Source: Lachnospiraceae bacterium (GTDB lineage Bacteria; Bacillota; Clostridia; Lachnospirales; Lachnospiraceae). From it: a stretch of 48,842 nucleotides of DNA. A program made the position numbers and the translations under genes. The notes beneath the pieces are model-generated. The model was not told the origin of the DNA and made no database searches. It saw only the letters and a list, made by a program, of their open reading frames with translations. Shown piece by piece: positions 40,652-48,421 of the stretch. The first letter of the stretch is position 1. Every line of letters begins with the position of its first letter. The stretch covers positions 1 to 48,842 of the forward strand of contig JAUNCZ010000020.1 of the NCBI GenBank assembly GCA_030526405.1. Reading direction: 5' to 3'.

Positions 40652-41206
40652 ATGGTATTTGAGACAGAAAGATTAATACTTCGTCCCTGGAGTGAGAAGG
40701 ATGCAGAAAGTTTATATAAGTATGCAAAGGATCCTCTGGTTGGTCCTATTGCAGGATGGCCAGTACACACAAGTGTGGAAAATAGCAGAGAAATCATCAA
40801 ATCTGTTCTTTCCGCAGATGAAACCTATGCTGTATGCCTGAAAGAGGATAATATCCCGATTGGCAGCATTGGTTTATTCCTGTCGGCTCAGTGCCACACC
40901 AGGGCAGAAGAAGATGAAATTGAGATTGGATACTGGATCGGCGTTCCCTTCTGGGGACAGGGCCTCATTCCAGAGGCGGTAAGAGCCTTGCAGAAACATG
41001 CATTTCTGGATCTGGGGTGCTCCGCTATGTGGTGTGGTTACTATGATGGCAATGAAAAATCAAAGCGCTGTCAGGAGAAATGCGGATTCACCTATCATCA
41101 CACCGAGAAGAATAAGCCATGCGCTCTCATGGGAGATGTGAGAACAGAGCATTTTTCCTATCTGACCAGGGAACAGTGGCAGAAAAACAATGATTCTGTT
41201 TTATGA
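40652..41206 (+). CDS. GNAT-family N-acetyltransferase (RimJ/RimL type)
   Basis: A 184-residue GNAT enzyme. FETERLILRPWSEKDAESLY is the RimJ-type start; IEIGYWIGVPFWGQGLIPEA holds the acetyl-CoA-binding loop region; NEKSKRCQEKCGF is the conserved C-terminal motif. It acetylates a protein N-terminus or small amine; the substrate is unknown. Three bases after the TetR stop, so it is in the same operon and probably under TetR control. Confidence 0.9.
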   Translation: MVFETERLILRPWSEKDAESLYKYAKDPLVGPIAGWPVHTSVENSREIIKSVLSADETYAVCLKEDNIPIGSIGLFLSAQCHTRAEEDEIEIGYWIGVPFWGQGLIPEAVRALQKHAFLDLGCSAMWCGYYDGNEKSKRCQEKCGFTYHHTEKNKPCALMGDVRTEHFSYLTREQWQKNNDSVL

Positions 41207-41263
41207 AATCAGTAAACTTCAGCGTACCAGGGCGAGACTTTCGTCAGTTTCCTGACATTTTCT

Positions 41264-41845
41264 ATGTGTGTCTCCGCCCTGTTCCAGAAACTACAATTCC
41301 TGTCAGAGGAGTTGAATCATTTTCTTGAGGGGTTAAAGGACCGGGATAGAAAAATCTTTATTCTACGTTATTGGTACATGTTATCTGTTCGTGAAGTGGC
41401 TGCAGAGACTTGTGTTTCAGAGAATCAAGTCATTCCGGGGAAGTACGAAGAGAAACGAAAGTCCTCATGGAAAAAGTATTCCAGTGTGGCAGCCGCAGTG
41501 TTGGCAGTTGTAATTCTTGGTGGATCTTCTGCCTATGCTTACAGGTGGATTACAAATCGTACAGAGGTGAATCAGGAAGAATTACCTTCAATTGGGGAGC
41601 TGATCTGTGTGGAAAACATTAATATTAATGAAATCGATACAGACAAGATATATCCTGATTATAACAGTCTTATTAAATCTTTGGATTTCGAGCTGGCAAA
41701 ATCAACACTGAGTGAATCTAATCCATATATGCAGGTGCGTGTTCAGTCGGAACCTGGCACCGGGGACACGATCAGTGACACTTTTCGTACTTTTCGATTT
41801 TCATCAGGCTTTTTTTGCAGATATCTGGACAGCAATTCTCCATAG
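41264..41845 (+). pseudogene. Fused remnant of an ECF sigma factor and an anti-sigma protein
   Basis: Residues about 14-58 are sigma region 4 (LEGLKDRDRKIFILRYWYML, REVAAETCVSENQV), preceded by no region 2. At IPGKYEEKRKSSWKKYSS the frame turns into an anti-sigma-like protein with one helix (VAAAVLAVVILGGSSAYAY) and the start of an outer domain. The join SENQV/IPGKYEE is most simply a deletion that removed the end of the sigma gene and the start of the anti-sigma gene. The 3' end runs into the tail of the convergent ArsR-like gene with no homology. Not functional as either protein. Confidence 0.8.
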
Positions 41846-42261
41846 GCGGCATAGAATTCTTTCATTTCATCATCGGTCAGCATCAGAGAAGCGGAGCCAA
41901 CCGTCAGAAGATCTCTTGCTGGATCAGCAGTGTCACCGGCAAAATACTGTCCAAAATCCATCTGAAGGCTCATAAGCGCAGATTGAACCAGTTGATGGGC
42001 GGAGGTTTGTGGGTCAGCTGTGGGAGCAGGAGATGCCATGGCATAAGTTTTTTCTATGGACCCCCGTTTGTTTATCTCTTTTACAATGCTGATGACATTG
42101 GCATCAAGAAGTATCTTGATATGGCGATAGAGACTGGCTCTTGGAATGTCGGTCAGGGCTTCGCCGATTTCGGTTGGTGTGGCTTGCTGTTTCAGCATGA
42201 TCGCCTGCAGTATTCGCTGACGTGTAGAATTCATACAGGCTTCGACATAATCATTCTTCAT
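41743..42261 (-). CDS. ArsR-like winged-helix regulator
   Basis: A 172-residue protein with an N-terminal winged helix (MNSTRQRILQAIMLKQQATP, PRASLYRHIKILLDANVISI) of the ArsR/HTH_20 type and an acidic helical C-terminal part. It follows a CPBP-family gene by 56 bp on the minus strand. Both probably come from the promoter at 43241-43269, which carries two ATTCTC-N6-GAGAAT dyads that this regulator may bind. No metal-binding Cys pattern is visible. Confidence 0.83.
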   Translation of the reverse strand: MKNDYVEACMNSTRQRILQAIMLKQQATPTEIGEALTDIPRASLYRHIKILLDANVISIVKEINKRGSIEKTYAMASPAPTADPQTSAHQLVQSALMSLQMDFGQYFAGDTADPARDLLTVGSASLMLTDDEMKEFYAAYGELLSRYLQKKPDENRKVRKVSLIVSPVPGSD

Positions 42262-42317
42262 TGTAGTTCCTCCTGACTAATAGTAAGCACAGCCCCTGTC
42301 TGACACCTGGGGCTTTC

Positions 42318-43091
42318 TTACAGAACCCATAATAACAGGATTTTGGCGATCAGATGCACTCCGAAGTGTCCTAACATCGCATACTGTATTCCATATTTGC
42401 GGAACCATCGTCCAAAAAACAGGGCAAAGCTTCCATTTAAAAGGAAACAGCGAAACAGAATCAATGGAGTGATATGTCCAAAAAACATCACAGTTGCAGG
42501 AAGATGTCCTGCAGAAAAAACCAGTGCAGCAATCACATTGGCAGTAATAAAAATCCAATCTGGTAACTGGTCCTTACTGGTCTTGCGCTGGAACAAAAAT
42601 ACAAGAATCAGGCCAATCACACTCATAAAAAACCAGCGAAGAAGGATTTCTTCAATCACACCTCCATAGGTCAGTGAGCAAATGAAATAAGCCACACTGA
42701 TTCCTTTTTCATAATCAGCGGCAACTTCTGGAATGAGTCTTCCCATGATAAAATAATCTGACGCAAATAAAATACCCAGTATGAAAATGGCTGGACAGAT
42801 CTTTTTGAGAAGTTCTTTGGAAAAACGGAAGCTGCGGACCAGTCCCAGCCGATCATTGATAAAGTATCCAATGATCCAGCAGATAAGAGAATAGAGAACC
42901 GATTGAACGGTGGTCAGGGCATACAGAGCCTGATAGCTTCCCAGCTGACTTAATGCGGATTCAATTATTTCGGGGCTGGAATGCTCCATGGTATAAACTC
43001 CCACAGAATAACCGCCAATGAGTGCGAAGGGCAGAATAAACAGATACGTTTTCAGTCCCCTTTTTAATGTGGATCGTACATAATTCTTCAT
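42318..43091 (-). CDS. CPBP-family intramembrane protease-like protein
   Basis: A 257-residue membrane protein with about seven to eight helices. It has the glutamate motif of the CPBP (Abi/CAAX-protease-like) family in YGGVIEEILLRWFFMS and the later His motifs FSAGHLPATV and LGHFGVH. In Firmicutes such proteins often accompany small regulators or bacteriocin immunity. It is the first gene of a two-gene unit with the ArsR-like regulator; AGGAGG lies before the start on the minus strand. Confidence 0.85.
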   Translation of the reverse strand: MKNYVRSTLKRGLKTYLFILPFALIGGYSVGVYTMEHSSPEIIESALSQLGSYQALYALTTVQSVLYSLICWIIGYFINDRLGLVRSFRFSKELLKKICPAIFILGILFASDYFIMGRLIPEVAADYEKGISVAYFICSLTYGGVIEEILLRWFFMSVIGLILVFLFQRKTSKDQLPDWIFITANVIAALVFSAGHLPATVMFFGHITPLILFRCFLLNGSFALFFGRWFRKYGIQYAMLGHFGVHLIAKILLLWVL

Positions 43092-43210
43092 TTGAGTCCT
43101 CCTTTTAGGGCAAGGATTTTGTTGAAAATATTGCTTGTGATGGTGTTTTTTGTCCCCTTTTGTTTCTGTAAGGGAAAGTCCTTCAGAAGAGGCTAAACAA
43201 AAAACAATCT

Positions 43211-43269
43211 ATTCTCAAAAACGAGAATGGTTATATCGTTATATTATTCTCAAAAGTGAGAATAGTCAA
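43211..43269 (-). promoter_or_regulatory. Promoter and twin operators of the CPBP/ArsR-like unit
   Basis: On the minus strand, -35 TTGACT (43264-43269) and -10 TAATAT (43241-43246) are 17 bp apart. The dyad ATTCTC-N6-GAGAAT at 43246-43263 fills the spacer; a second identical dyad frame lies at 43211-43228, just past the start point. This predicts repression by a dimer, probably the ArsR-like protein in the same unit. Confidence 0.85.
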
Positions 43270-43393
43270 GCGGTTCATAGTAAAAAACAGGAATACAGGC
43301 AGAAAAAGAAATTTCTAAAGGTCTGAAACTACCTGAGATCGAACGGAATGTGATATCATAAAGAGAAAAAGCATATCAGTGAGGGGGGATAAA

Positions 43394-44233
43394 ATGATAG
43401 TAAAGGTTTTAGTTGAGAATACAGAAAACGGATGCTTTCAGGGAGAGCATGGTCTGTGTCTTTATGTTGAATACAAGGGGAAGAAATATCTGATCGACAG
43501 TGGTTCCAGCCCTATGTTTGCCCAGAATGCAGAACTGATGGGGGTGGATCTCAGTACGGTGGATGCAGCCTTTCTTTCCCATGCCCATTATGATCATTCA
43601 AGCGGATATCCTGCTTTCTTTGAAAAGAATAATCATGCAAAGGTGTATTTGCAATCCACATCAAAAAACAGACATTACTTTAAAATTGCCGGCGCTATTA
43701 AGAAATATATAGGAATTCCCAAGGGGCTTCTGGATCAGTTTCCAGACAGATTTACCTATATAGATGGAGCTGCAAAGATTGAGGAGGGAATCTACATTGT
43801 TCTACATTCTTCCGAGGGAATACTGGAACGTGCAAAGCACACCCACATGTGTGTGGTTGTGGATGGAAAGACAAAATACGATGATTTTTCCCATGAGCAG
43901 ACGATTGTATTTGAGGAAGAAGATGGACTGGTATGCTTTAACAGCTGTTCCCACTCCGGAGTGGACATTGCCATTGCGGAAGTGAAGAGAGCATTCCCGG
44001 ATAAGAAGATCAAGGCCTATTTTGGCGGATTTCATATGATGGGTATCACAGGAGTGCAGTCCTGCAGCTACAAGAAAAATGAAGTACAGGCTGTGGCAGA
44101 AACGTTGTCAGCTGCAACAGATGCCCGTTTTTTCTCCGGCCATTGTACCGGGATTATCGCTTATGACTGGTTAAAAGAGGTGATGGGAAACCGGCTGGAG
44201 GCATTTCAGTCAGGGAAAGTGATCGAAGTCTGA
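43394..44233 (+). CDS. Metallo-beta-lactamase-fold hydrolase
   Basis: A 279-residue MBL-fold protein. The metal motif is FLSHAHYDHSSGYPAF (HxHxDH), with CFNSCSHSGVDIAIAEVKRA and GFHMMG later, a layout seen in the 7,8-dihydropterin-6-methyl-4-(beta-D-ribofuranosyl)aminobenzene-5'-phosphate synthase-like group. The exact reaction cannot be told. ATG 43394 follows GAGGGGGGATAAA, so I prefer it to 43379. Confidence 0.88.
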   Translation: MIVKVLVENTENGCFQGEHGLCLYVEYKGKKYLIDSGSSPMFAQNAELMGVDLSTVDAAFLSHAHYDHSSGYPAFFEKNNHAKVYLQSTSKNRHYFKIAGAIKKYIGIPKGLLDQFPDRFTYIDGAAKIEEGIYIVLHSSEGILERAKHTHMCVVVDGKTKYDDFSHEQTIVFEEEDGLVCFNSCSHSGVDIAIAEVKRAFPDKKIKAYFGGFHMMGITGVQSCSYKKNEVQAVAETLSAATDARFFSGHCTGIIAYDWLKEVMGNRLEAFQSGKVIEV

Positions 44234-44264
44234 AGGGTTGAAGATGAAGGAGGTGCAGTGAAAC

Positions 44265-44442
44265 ATGCAGTACCATTGGATGGATGAATATCTTATGGCC
44301 AAAGCAGGGGTTGAAAAGGATTTCAAGGAAGAATGGAACTGGCAGCGATATATGATCAATGGTAAATTGTTCGCTGCCCTCTGCTCAGCTGATTCTTGGC
44401 TCATTCAGTAAGAAAAAGCAGGCTGAAATTCTGGGAAAATGA
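44265..44442 (+). pseudogene. MmcQ/YjbR-family remnant (internal deletion)
   Basis: ATG 44265 after AAGGAGGTGCAGTGAAAC encodes MQYHWMDEYLMAKAGVEKDF then KEEWNWQRYMINGKLFAALC, the normal start of a MmcQ/YjbR protein. After about 42 residues the frame breaks; in the next frame LGSFSKKKQAEILGK runs to a TGA at 44440-44442, the normal end. Roughly the middle 60 residues are missing. It directly precedes the broken cytidine deaminase. Confidence 0.72.
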
Positions 44443-44454
44443 TGGAGAAAGTAT

Positions 44455-44896
44455 ATGGAAAAACATGATAACCGGTATTCGGATTCTATTATGGATAGAA
44501 TATGGTTAGAAATGGTTGAGGCAGCAAAAGCTGTGCAAAATGAAAGAAAGATATCAGATTATGTTGAGGCAGGTGGAGTTGCAGCCGCAATTTATCTCAG
44601 TGGGAGTCCAATCTCCGACTGAGATAAAACGCTCCGCGAGGATGCGCAGCGATTCTGATGGGAAGATATCAGCTAAAGCTGACCAGAATCGCGCGCCAAG
44701 TCTCCGCAAGCGTCGACTTGAATCCGAGTCCGGGAAAATATACACGGGTGTTTGCATAGATACTTGTTCTACATTGGGAATATGTGCAGAGAGAAATGCT
44801 ATTTTCAATATGATAACAAATGGAGAAAATGCATTCACCAGGGTTGTGGCGATCATGCTTCCAGTTTTGGAGGATAAAGAAAGGAGCTTGCCATGA
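44455..44896 (+). pseudogene. Cytidine deaminase-like gene interrupted by repeat copy D
   Basis: ATG 44455 starts MEKHDNRYSDSIMDRIWLEM and continues to VEAGGVAAAIYLSG, then meets a TGA inside inserted DNA. After the 96-bp repeat the frame resumes with SGKIYTGVCIDTCSTLGICA, which has the deaminase CAE motif (CAERNAIF). The second zinc motif PCxxC is absent: the sequence goes from VVAIMLP to a short tail and stops. So the gene has both an insertion and a shortened C-terminus. It overlaps the next start (ATGA). Confidence 0.83.
44591..44723. repeat. 96-bp structured repeat copy D with an adjoining hairpin, inside the deaminase gene
   Basis: 44628-44723 is identical to copy C. Directly before it, TTTATCTCAGT (44591-44601) and ACTGAGATAAA (44618-44628) form a perfect 11-bp stem that continues with GGAG/CTCC. 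The hairpin is absent at copy C, so it may be the target or a separate insertion. Both lie within the coding frame of the deaminase. Confidence 0.88.
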
Positions 44897-45189
44897 ATTT
44901 TATTTCGATTCTTATGTTTATTTTTGCAGGAATGCTGCTTTTGGTGGCGATAATTCTATATAGTGGTGACACAGGTCTGATCAGAACCATAAATTATGTC
45001 AGAGTAAAGGATAAAAAGAAATATGCCAGATTTCTTGGGAAATCTATGGCCTTAACAGCTGTTGCACCATTGGTGGCCGGGATAGCGGGATTATTCCTAC
45101 CTGCTATGGTATCTGTTATAGTACTGATTGTTCTTACAATTGTGATACTGATTGTTATAGCCAGACAGTCTGACAGTCATTACAGATGA
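44893..45189 (+). CDS. Small membrane protein (DUF3784-like)
   Basis: A 98-residue protein with helices near the start (ISILMFIFAGMLLLVAIIL) and at the end (VSVIVLIVLTIVILIVIA). A central RVKDKKKYARFLGKSMAL segment fits the DUF3784 type. Its start overlaps the deaminase stop. Function unknown. Confidence 0.72.
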   Translation: MNFISILMFIFAGMLLLVAIILYSGDTGLIRTINYVRVKDKKKYARFLGKSMALTAVAPLVAGIAGLFLPAMVSVIVLIVLTIVILIVIARQSDSHYR

Positions 45190-45247
45190 AACAGGCGAAT
45201 ACAAATGTTGTGAAATAGACAATCGGAATTTGTGGAGGAGATTGGTT

Positions 45248-45628
45248 ATGAAAAAGAGAGTAATCGTTAGTGTTTTTGCTATATTATCAATCATGTTAGT
45301 TCCTGCGTGTGGAAGAAAAGATGAAATATACGAGGTTCCTGACTTATCACAGTACAAGACAGATTATGTAGGAGATTCATCGAATGTTATTAAAATTGTG
45401 AGCGGTCAAGATTATCCAGAAGGATACGAATATGACAGCATTGAGATACAGTCTGAAAGTGAACCTTATGGATTAACAGTTTTTTTAAAAGTTGAGCCGT
45501 CTGCATCTGGGAGTGAAGATGAATTACAGGTTAATGCAGATATAACATTTGTTCTGATTGGCAATCTAGGAACACTTGATTATAAAAGTGCAGATAGCCA
45601 AGAAATAATTGCATCGTATGAACGGTAG
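45248..45628 (+). CDS. Small lipoprotein of unknown function
   Basis: A 126-residue lipoprotein from ATG 45248; lipobox IMLVPACGRK. The mature part (VPDLSQYKTDYVGDSSNVIK, then SEPYGLTVFLKVEP) resembles DUF4825-type proteins that often sit near sigma/anti-sigma genes. AT-rich codon use. The start at 45248 has GGAGGAGATTGGTT upstream. Confidence 0.7.
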   Translation: MKKRVIVSVFAILSIMLVPACGRKDEIYEVPDLSQYKTDYVGDSSNVIKIVSGQDYPEGYEYDSIEIQSESEPYGLTVFLKVEPSASGSEDELQVNADITFVLIGNLGTLDYKSADSQEIIASYER

Positions 45629-45729
45629 AGTTATTGTTTGGCAAATTCCAGATTATGGGAGTAAAGATGTTAATCTCAAAAATAAGGTCTCAAACGTATA
45701 TAAAATGATTAAGAAATTGGAAAGTCAAT

Positions 45730-45948
45730 ATGAAATTAAAATATAAATACACAGTGTTGCTGGGAACTGCATTTTTGGCATTCTGCTCTTCAGAAGTTGT
45801 GTCAGATCGTATATCTTCTGGCGGATGCTATTCAGTCCTGAATGCTGTAACTGATAAGGAATATACTGTAGGTATCCACGCTGCTGTTGATGAGAATACG
45901 GTAATTAAAGTATTTCTATATGATGGAAATGGACCAGAGAGATGGTAA
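45730..45948 (+). CDS. Short exported protein, possibly truncated
   Basis: A 72-residue product with a signal-like N-terminus (YTVLLGTAFLAFCSSEVVSD). No family recognised. It may be the start of a longer gene cut short by the deletions common in this region. Confidence 0.5.
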   Translation: MKLKYKYTVLLGTAFLAFCSSEVVSDRISSGGCYSVLNAVTDKEYTVGIHAAVDENTVIKVFLYDGNGPERW

Positions 45949-45979
45949 TTTACGGTATTGTCAAAGAAAAGGAGACACT

Positions 45980-46507
45980 ATGAAAATAATAATCTATGGT
46001 TCGCAGTATGGTACAACTAAGAAATATGCGGATGAATTGGGAAAAAGAACAAATATTGAAGTGAAAAGCTATGATGACGTAACAGATATCAATATGTACG
46101 ACACCATCATTTATTTAGGAGGCCTTTACGCAGGGGGTGTCCTGGGCATGAAAAAGACTTTTGCCAGATTATCATCTGTTTCTGACAAGAATATTATCAT
46201 CGCCACCGTTGGTCTGGCGGATCCTGGCGATAAAGAAAATACAGATACCATAAAAAGGGGAATGGAAAAACAGTTATCAAAAGAGTTATTTGACCATGCT
46301 CACATTCTGCATTTGAGAGGTGGCATCGATTATTCATGTTTGGGGCTCAAGCATAAAACCATGATGGCAATGTTATATAAAAAGGCTACTGGACTTCCGG
46401 AAGAAAAGAAGACGGCAGAAGTAAAGGCAATGATTGAAACGTATAATAAGAAAGTGGATTTTGTGGATTTGAACCGTTTGGATGAAGTGCAGTTGCTGTT
46501 AGGATAA
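45980..46507 (+). CDS. Flavodoxin-domain protein
   Basis: A 175-residue protein of the flavodoxin/HemG-like type: the FMN phosphate loop is IIYGSQYGTTKKYADEL, followed by YDTIIYLGGLYAGGV and IIATVGLADPG. In this group the protein often acts as a menaquinone-linked or signal-type flavodoxin. Start at ATG 45980, after AAAGGAGACACT. Its last codons overlap the left end of a mobile-element copy, so its C-terminus may have been remade by the insertion. Confidence 0.85.
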   Translation: MKIIIYGSQYGTTKKYADELGKRTNIEVKSYDDVTDINMYDTIIYLGGLYAGGVLGMKKTFARLSSVSDKNIIIATVGLADPGDKENTDTIKRGMEKQLSKELFDHAHILHLRGGIDYSCLGLKHKTMMAMLYKKATGLPEEKKTAEVKAMIETYNKKVDFVDLNRLDEVQLLLG

Positions 46508-46707
46508 TAAGCGGGAATCCTCGGTAAGTAAAGCGGACATTCGCAATCCGCTTCGCTACTTGCTCATGAACCACTGCTGACTTCGTCAGCCCATCAGCAG
46601 GAGCTTTTACTCCTGCTGATGCAAGCATCCCCCTTACCCCCGCCTACGTCTCTACGCCTTAGAGGCGGGGGACTGCTTGAAGTGGTTCAATTACCGATGT
46701 AGTTCAC
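46502..46707. mobile_element. Hairpin-rich non-coding mobile element, possibly IS200/IS605-derived
   Basis: Ends GGATAATAAGCGGGAATCC...TCGGTAA and TTACCGATGTAGTTCAC match the short copy at 37770-37817. Inside are stems AGCGGA/TCCGCT (46531-46551), GCTGAC/GTCAGC (46576-46590), CAGCAGGAG/CTCCTGCTG (46595-46618) and CCCCCGCCT/AGGCGGGGG (46637-46671). It encodes no protein. Multiple imperfect hairpins near the ends recall IS200/IS605-family sequences mobilised in trans; that link is inference. Confidence 0.6.
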
Positions 46708-46786
46708 GATAGAAAGAAGAAAACAAAAGCGGCTGGGACCCTACCGCACAACAGGCCAATAATCTATTTATAAGGAGGAACAAGTA

Positions 46787-47215
46787 ATGTTAAATTATGT
46801 ATGGCCCCTTGGGCTGGTTGTGTTATCTAATGTCTTTTATCAAATCTGTGCGAAGTCTGTTCCAGAGGGGATGAATCCTCTGGCATCACTGACCATCACG
46901 TATCTGATTGGTGCAGTTGCTTCGGTGATTCTGTATTATGCACTGAATAAGGATGCAAATATCCTGACGGAATACAGTAAGGTAAACTGGGCACCTTTTG
47001 TCCTTGGCATTGTCATTGTCGGTTTGGAAGTGGGTTATATCTATGCCTACAAAGCAGGATGGCCTGTAAGTACAGCACAGATCGTGCAGGCGGCAATACT
47101 TGCTGTAATATTAATCTTTGTAGGGTATATGCTCTATAAGGAAACCATTACCTGGAACAAGATTGTTGGCATATTAGTATGTCTTGCTGGATTGGGACTG
47201 ATCAATATGAAGTGA
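46787..47215 (+). CDS. EamA/DMT-type small transporter
   Basis: A 142-residue membrane protein with four to five helices (YVWPLGLVVLSNVFYQICAK, SLTITYLIGAVASVILYYAL, AAILAVILIFVGYMLYKE, VGILVCLAGLGLINMK), half the size of a normal EamA transporter, so it would work as a dimer. Substrate unknown. It stands between the mobile element and an inverted copy of part of that element. Confidence 0.75.
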   Translation: MLNYVWPLGLVVLSNVFYQICAKSVPEGMNPLASLTITYLIGAVASVILYYALNKDANILTEYSKVNWAPFVLGIVIVGLEVGYIYAYKAGWPVSTAQIVQAAILAVILIFVGYMLYKETITWNKIVGILVCLAGLGLINMK

Positions 47216-47250
47216 ACAAGATATTCTGTTAAGAAGTAATGAAATTGATA

Positions 47251-47293
47251 GTTCATGGGCAAGTAGCGAAGCGGATTGCGAATGTCCGCTTTA
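47251..47293. repeat. Inverted copy of part of the mobile element
   Basis: These 43 bases are the reverse complement of 46529-46571 with one mismatch, and lie just before the next gene. With the element at 46502-46707 they bracket the EamA-like gene, as in a composite transposon. Confidence 0.85.
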
Positions 47294-47304
47294 AAAGGGG
47301 AAAA

Positions 47305-47973
47305 ATGAGACGAAAAAGAAAAGGTGCTGTATCGATCATAGGAGGCGCAGATGGTCCCACCGCTGTTTTCCTTGTTGGTGGGGCGTGTAAGAAATCATTC
47401 AAGGCCAGAGTGCAGACTTATCTCTATAAAAGAAGAAGAAAAAGAGCAGAAAAGAAAATCACTGCAGGAACCCATTCTCTGGCAGAAGTGGCTGACTATG
47501 CAATGAAAAAGTATCATGCCATTGAAATGAATCCGCATAGTATTTCCTTTATGGACAATGTTTCCTTCATGGAAAATAAAAATAGTGTAAAAGAACGGCT
47601 GATCCGTGAGAATAAGCCTGAATTGCTTGCGGATATCCCTGATATACCAGCATCAGAATTCCATGACGAAGAAGCAGTTAAGAAAGTCTTCAGAGAACTG
47701 GAAAAAAGAAGTGAACGGATTGCAGAAATTCCAGATAACGAGATAAATATGGACTTTCACATGTATAAAATATCTCTGGAGGGTGGTTCATTAGAATTTG
47801 TACTTGATTATGAGTGGGACATCTTTTTTGCCTCTTATTCAGGAAATCAGAAAGAGATGAAGCAGTTGAAGAAAATATGCGATGATCTCTATCTATATTA
47901 TGGAGTAAGTGAAAAAGACATTATGGAGAAGACAGAACGCTACTCAGCTCTGTTGGCGGAATTGAGTTCGTAA
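47305..47973 (+). CDS. Soluble protein with an N-terminal GGADGPTA motif like Na+-decarboxylase beta subunits
   Basis: A 222-residue protein starting at ATG 47305 (after AAAAGGGGAAAA). It opens with KGAVSIIGGADGPTAVFLVG, which recalls the IGGADGPTA stretch in oxaloacetate decarboxylase beta subunits, but what follows is basic (KRRRKRAEKK) and then acidic, with no transmembrane segments. Similar openings are seen on assorted small Firmicute proteins, often misnamed as decarboxylase subunits. The body (MDFHMYKISLEGGSLEFVLD) is unrecognised. Confidence 0.7.
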   Translation: MRRKRKGAVSIIGGADGPTAVFLVGGACKKSFKARVQTYLYKRRRKRAEKKITAGTHSLAEVADYAMKKYHAIEMNPHSISFMDNVSFMENKNSVKERLIRENKPELLADIPDIPASEFHDEEAVKKVFRELEKRSERIAEIPDNEINMDFHMYKISLEGGSLEFVLDYEWDIFFASYSGNQKEMKQLKKICDDLYLYYGVSEKDIMEKTERYSALLAELSS

Positions 47974-48033
47974 GAATATTTTACAAAACAACCATTCGGA
48001 GGGCGTTTGTCTCTGAGGAAGGAACAATTTATT

Positions 48034-48384
48034 ATGGAAAAAGAAAAAGTATTTGCCATGAGTATCGGCAAGGTTTACCCCTTACTGGTGGCAAAGGCAG
48101 AAAGAAAAGGACGAACAAAAGAAGAGGTGGATGAAGTTACCTGCTGGCTCACCGGTTATTCCAAAGAAGAGCTTGCGGACAGAGTGACTAAAGGGATTCC
48201 CTATGGGCAGTTCTTTGAGGAAGCACCCTGTATCCATCCCAATGCCGGCAAGATCAAAGGATCCGTGTGCGGAATAAAGGTGGAGCTGATAGAAGATCCT
48301 CTGATGCAGAAAATCCGTTATCTGGATAAACTGGTGGATGAACTTGCCAAAGGAAAAACAATGGATAAAATTCTGAGAAAATAG
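48034..48384 (+). CDS. DUF2200-family protein
   Basis: A 116-residue protein with the full DUF2200 pattern: KVFAMSIGKVYPLLVAKAER, VTCWLTGYSKEELA, and APCIHPNAGKIKGSVCGIKV. The function of the family is unknown. Start at ATG 48034. Confidence 0.85.
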   Translation: MEKEKVFAMSIGKVYPLLVAKAERKGRTKEEVDEVTCWLTGYSKEELADRVTKGIPYGQFFEEAPCIHPNAGKIKGSVCGIKVELIEDPLMQKIRYLDKLVDELAKGKTMDKILRK

Positions 48385-48421
48385 AATCGAATAATTCTTG
48401 CTTTTGTGAGGTGGATGATTC

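Noticed and set aside
23540-44723. CRISPR array from the repeated 96-bp sequence
   Set aside because: Copies are thousands of bases apart with no spacer pattern and no cas genes.
47239-47304. Upstream start at ATG 47239 for the GGADGPTA protein
   Set aside because: The extra residues come from the inverted repeat; ATG 47305 has its own ribosome site and begins right before the conserved motif.
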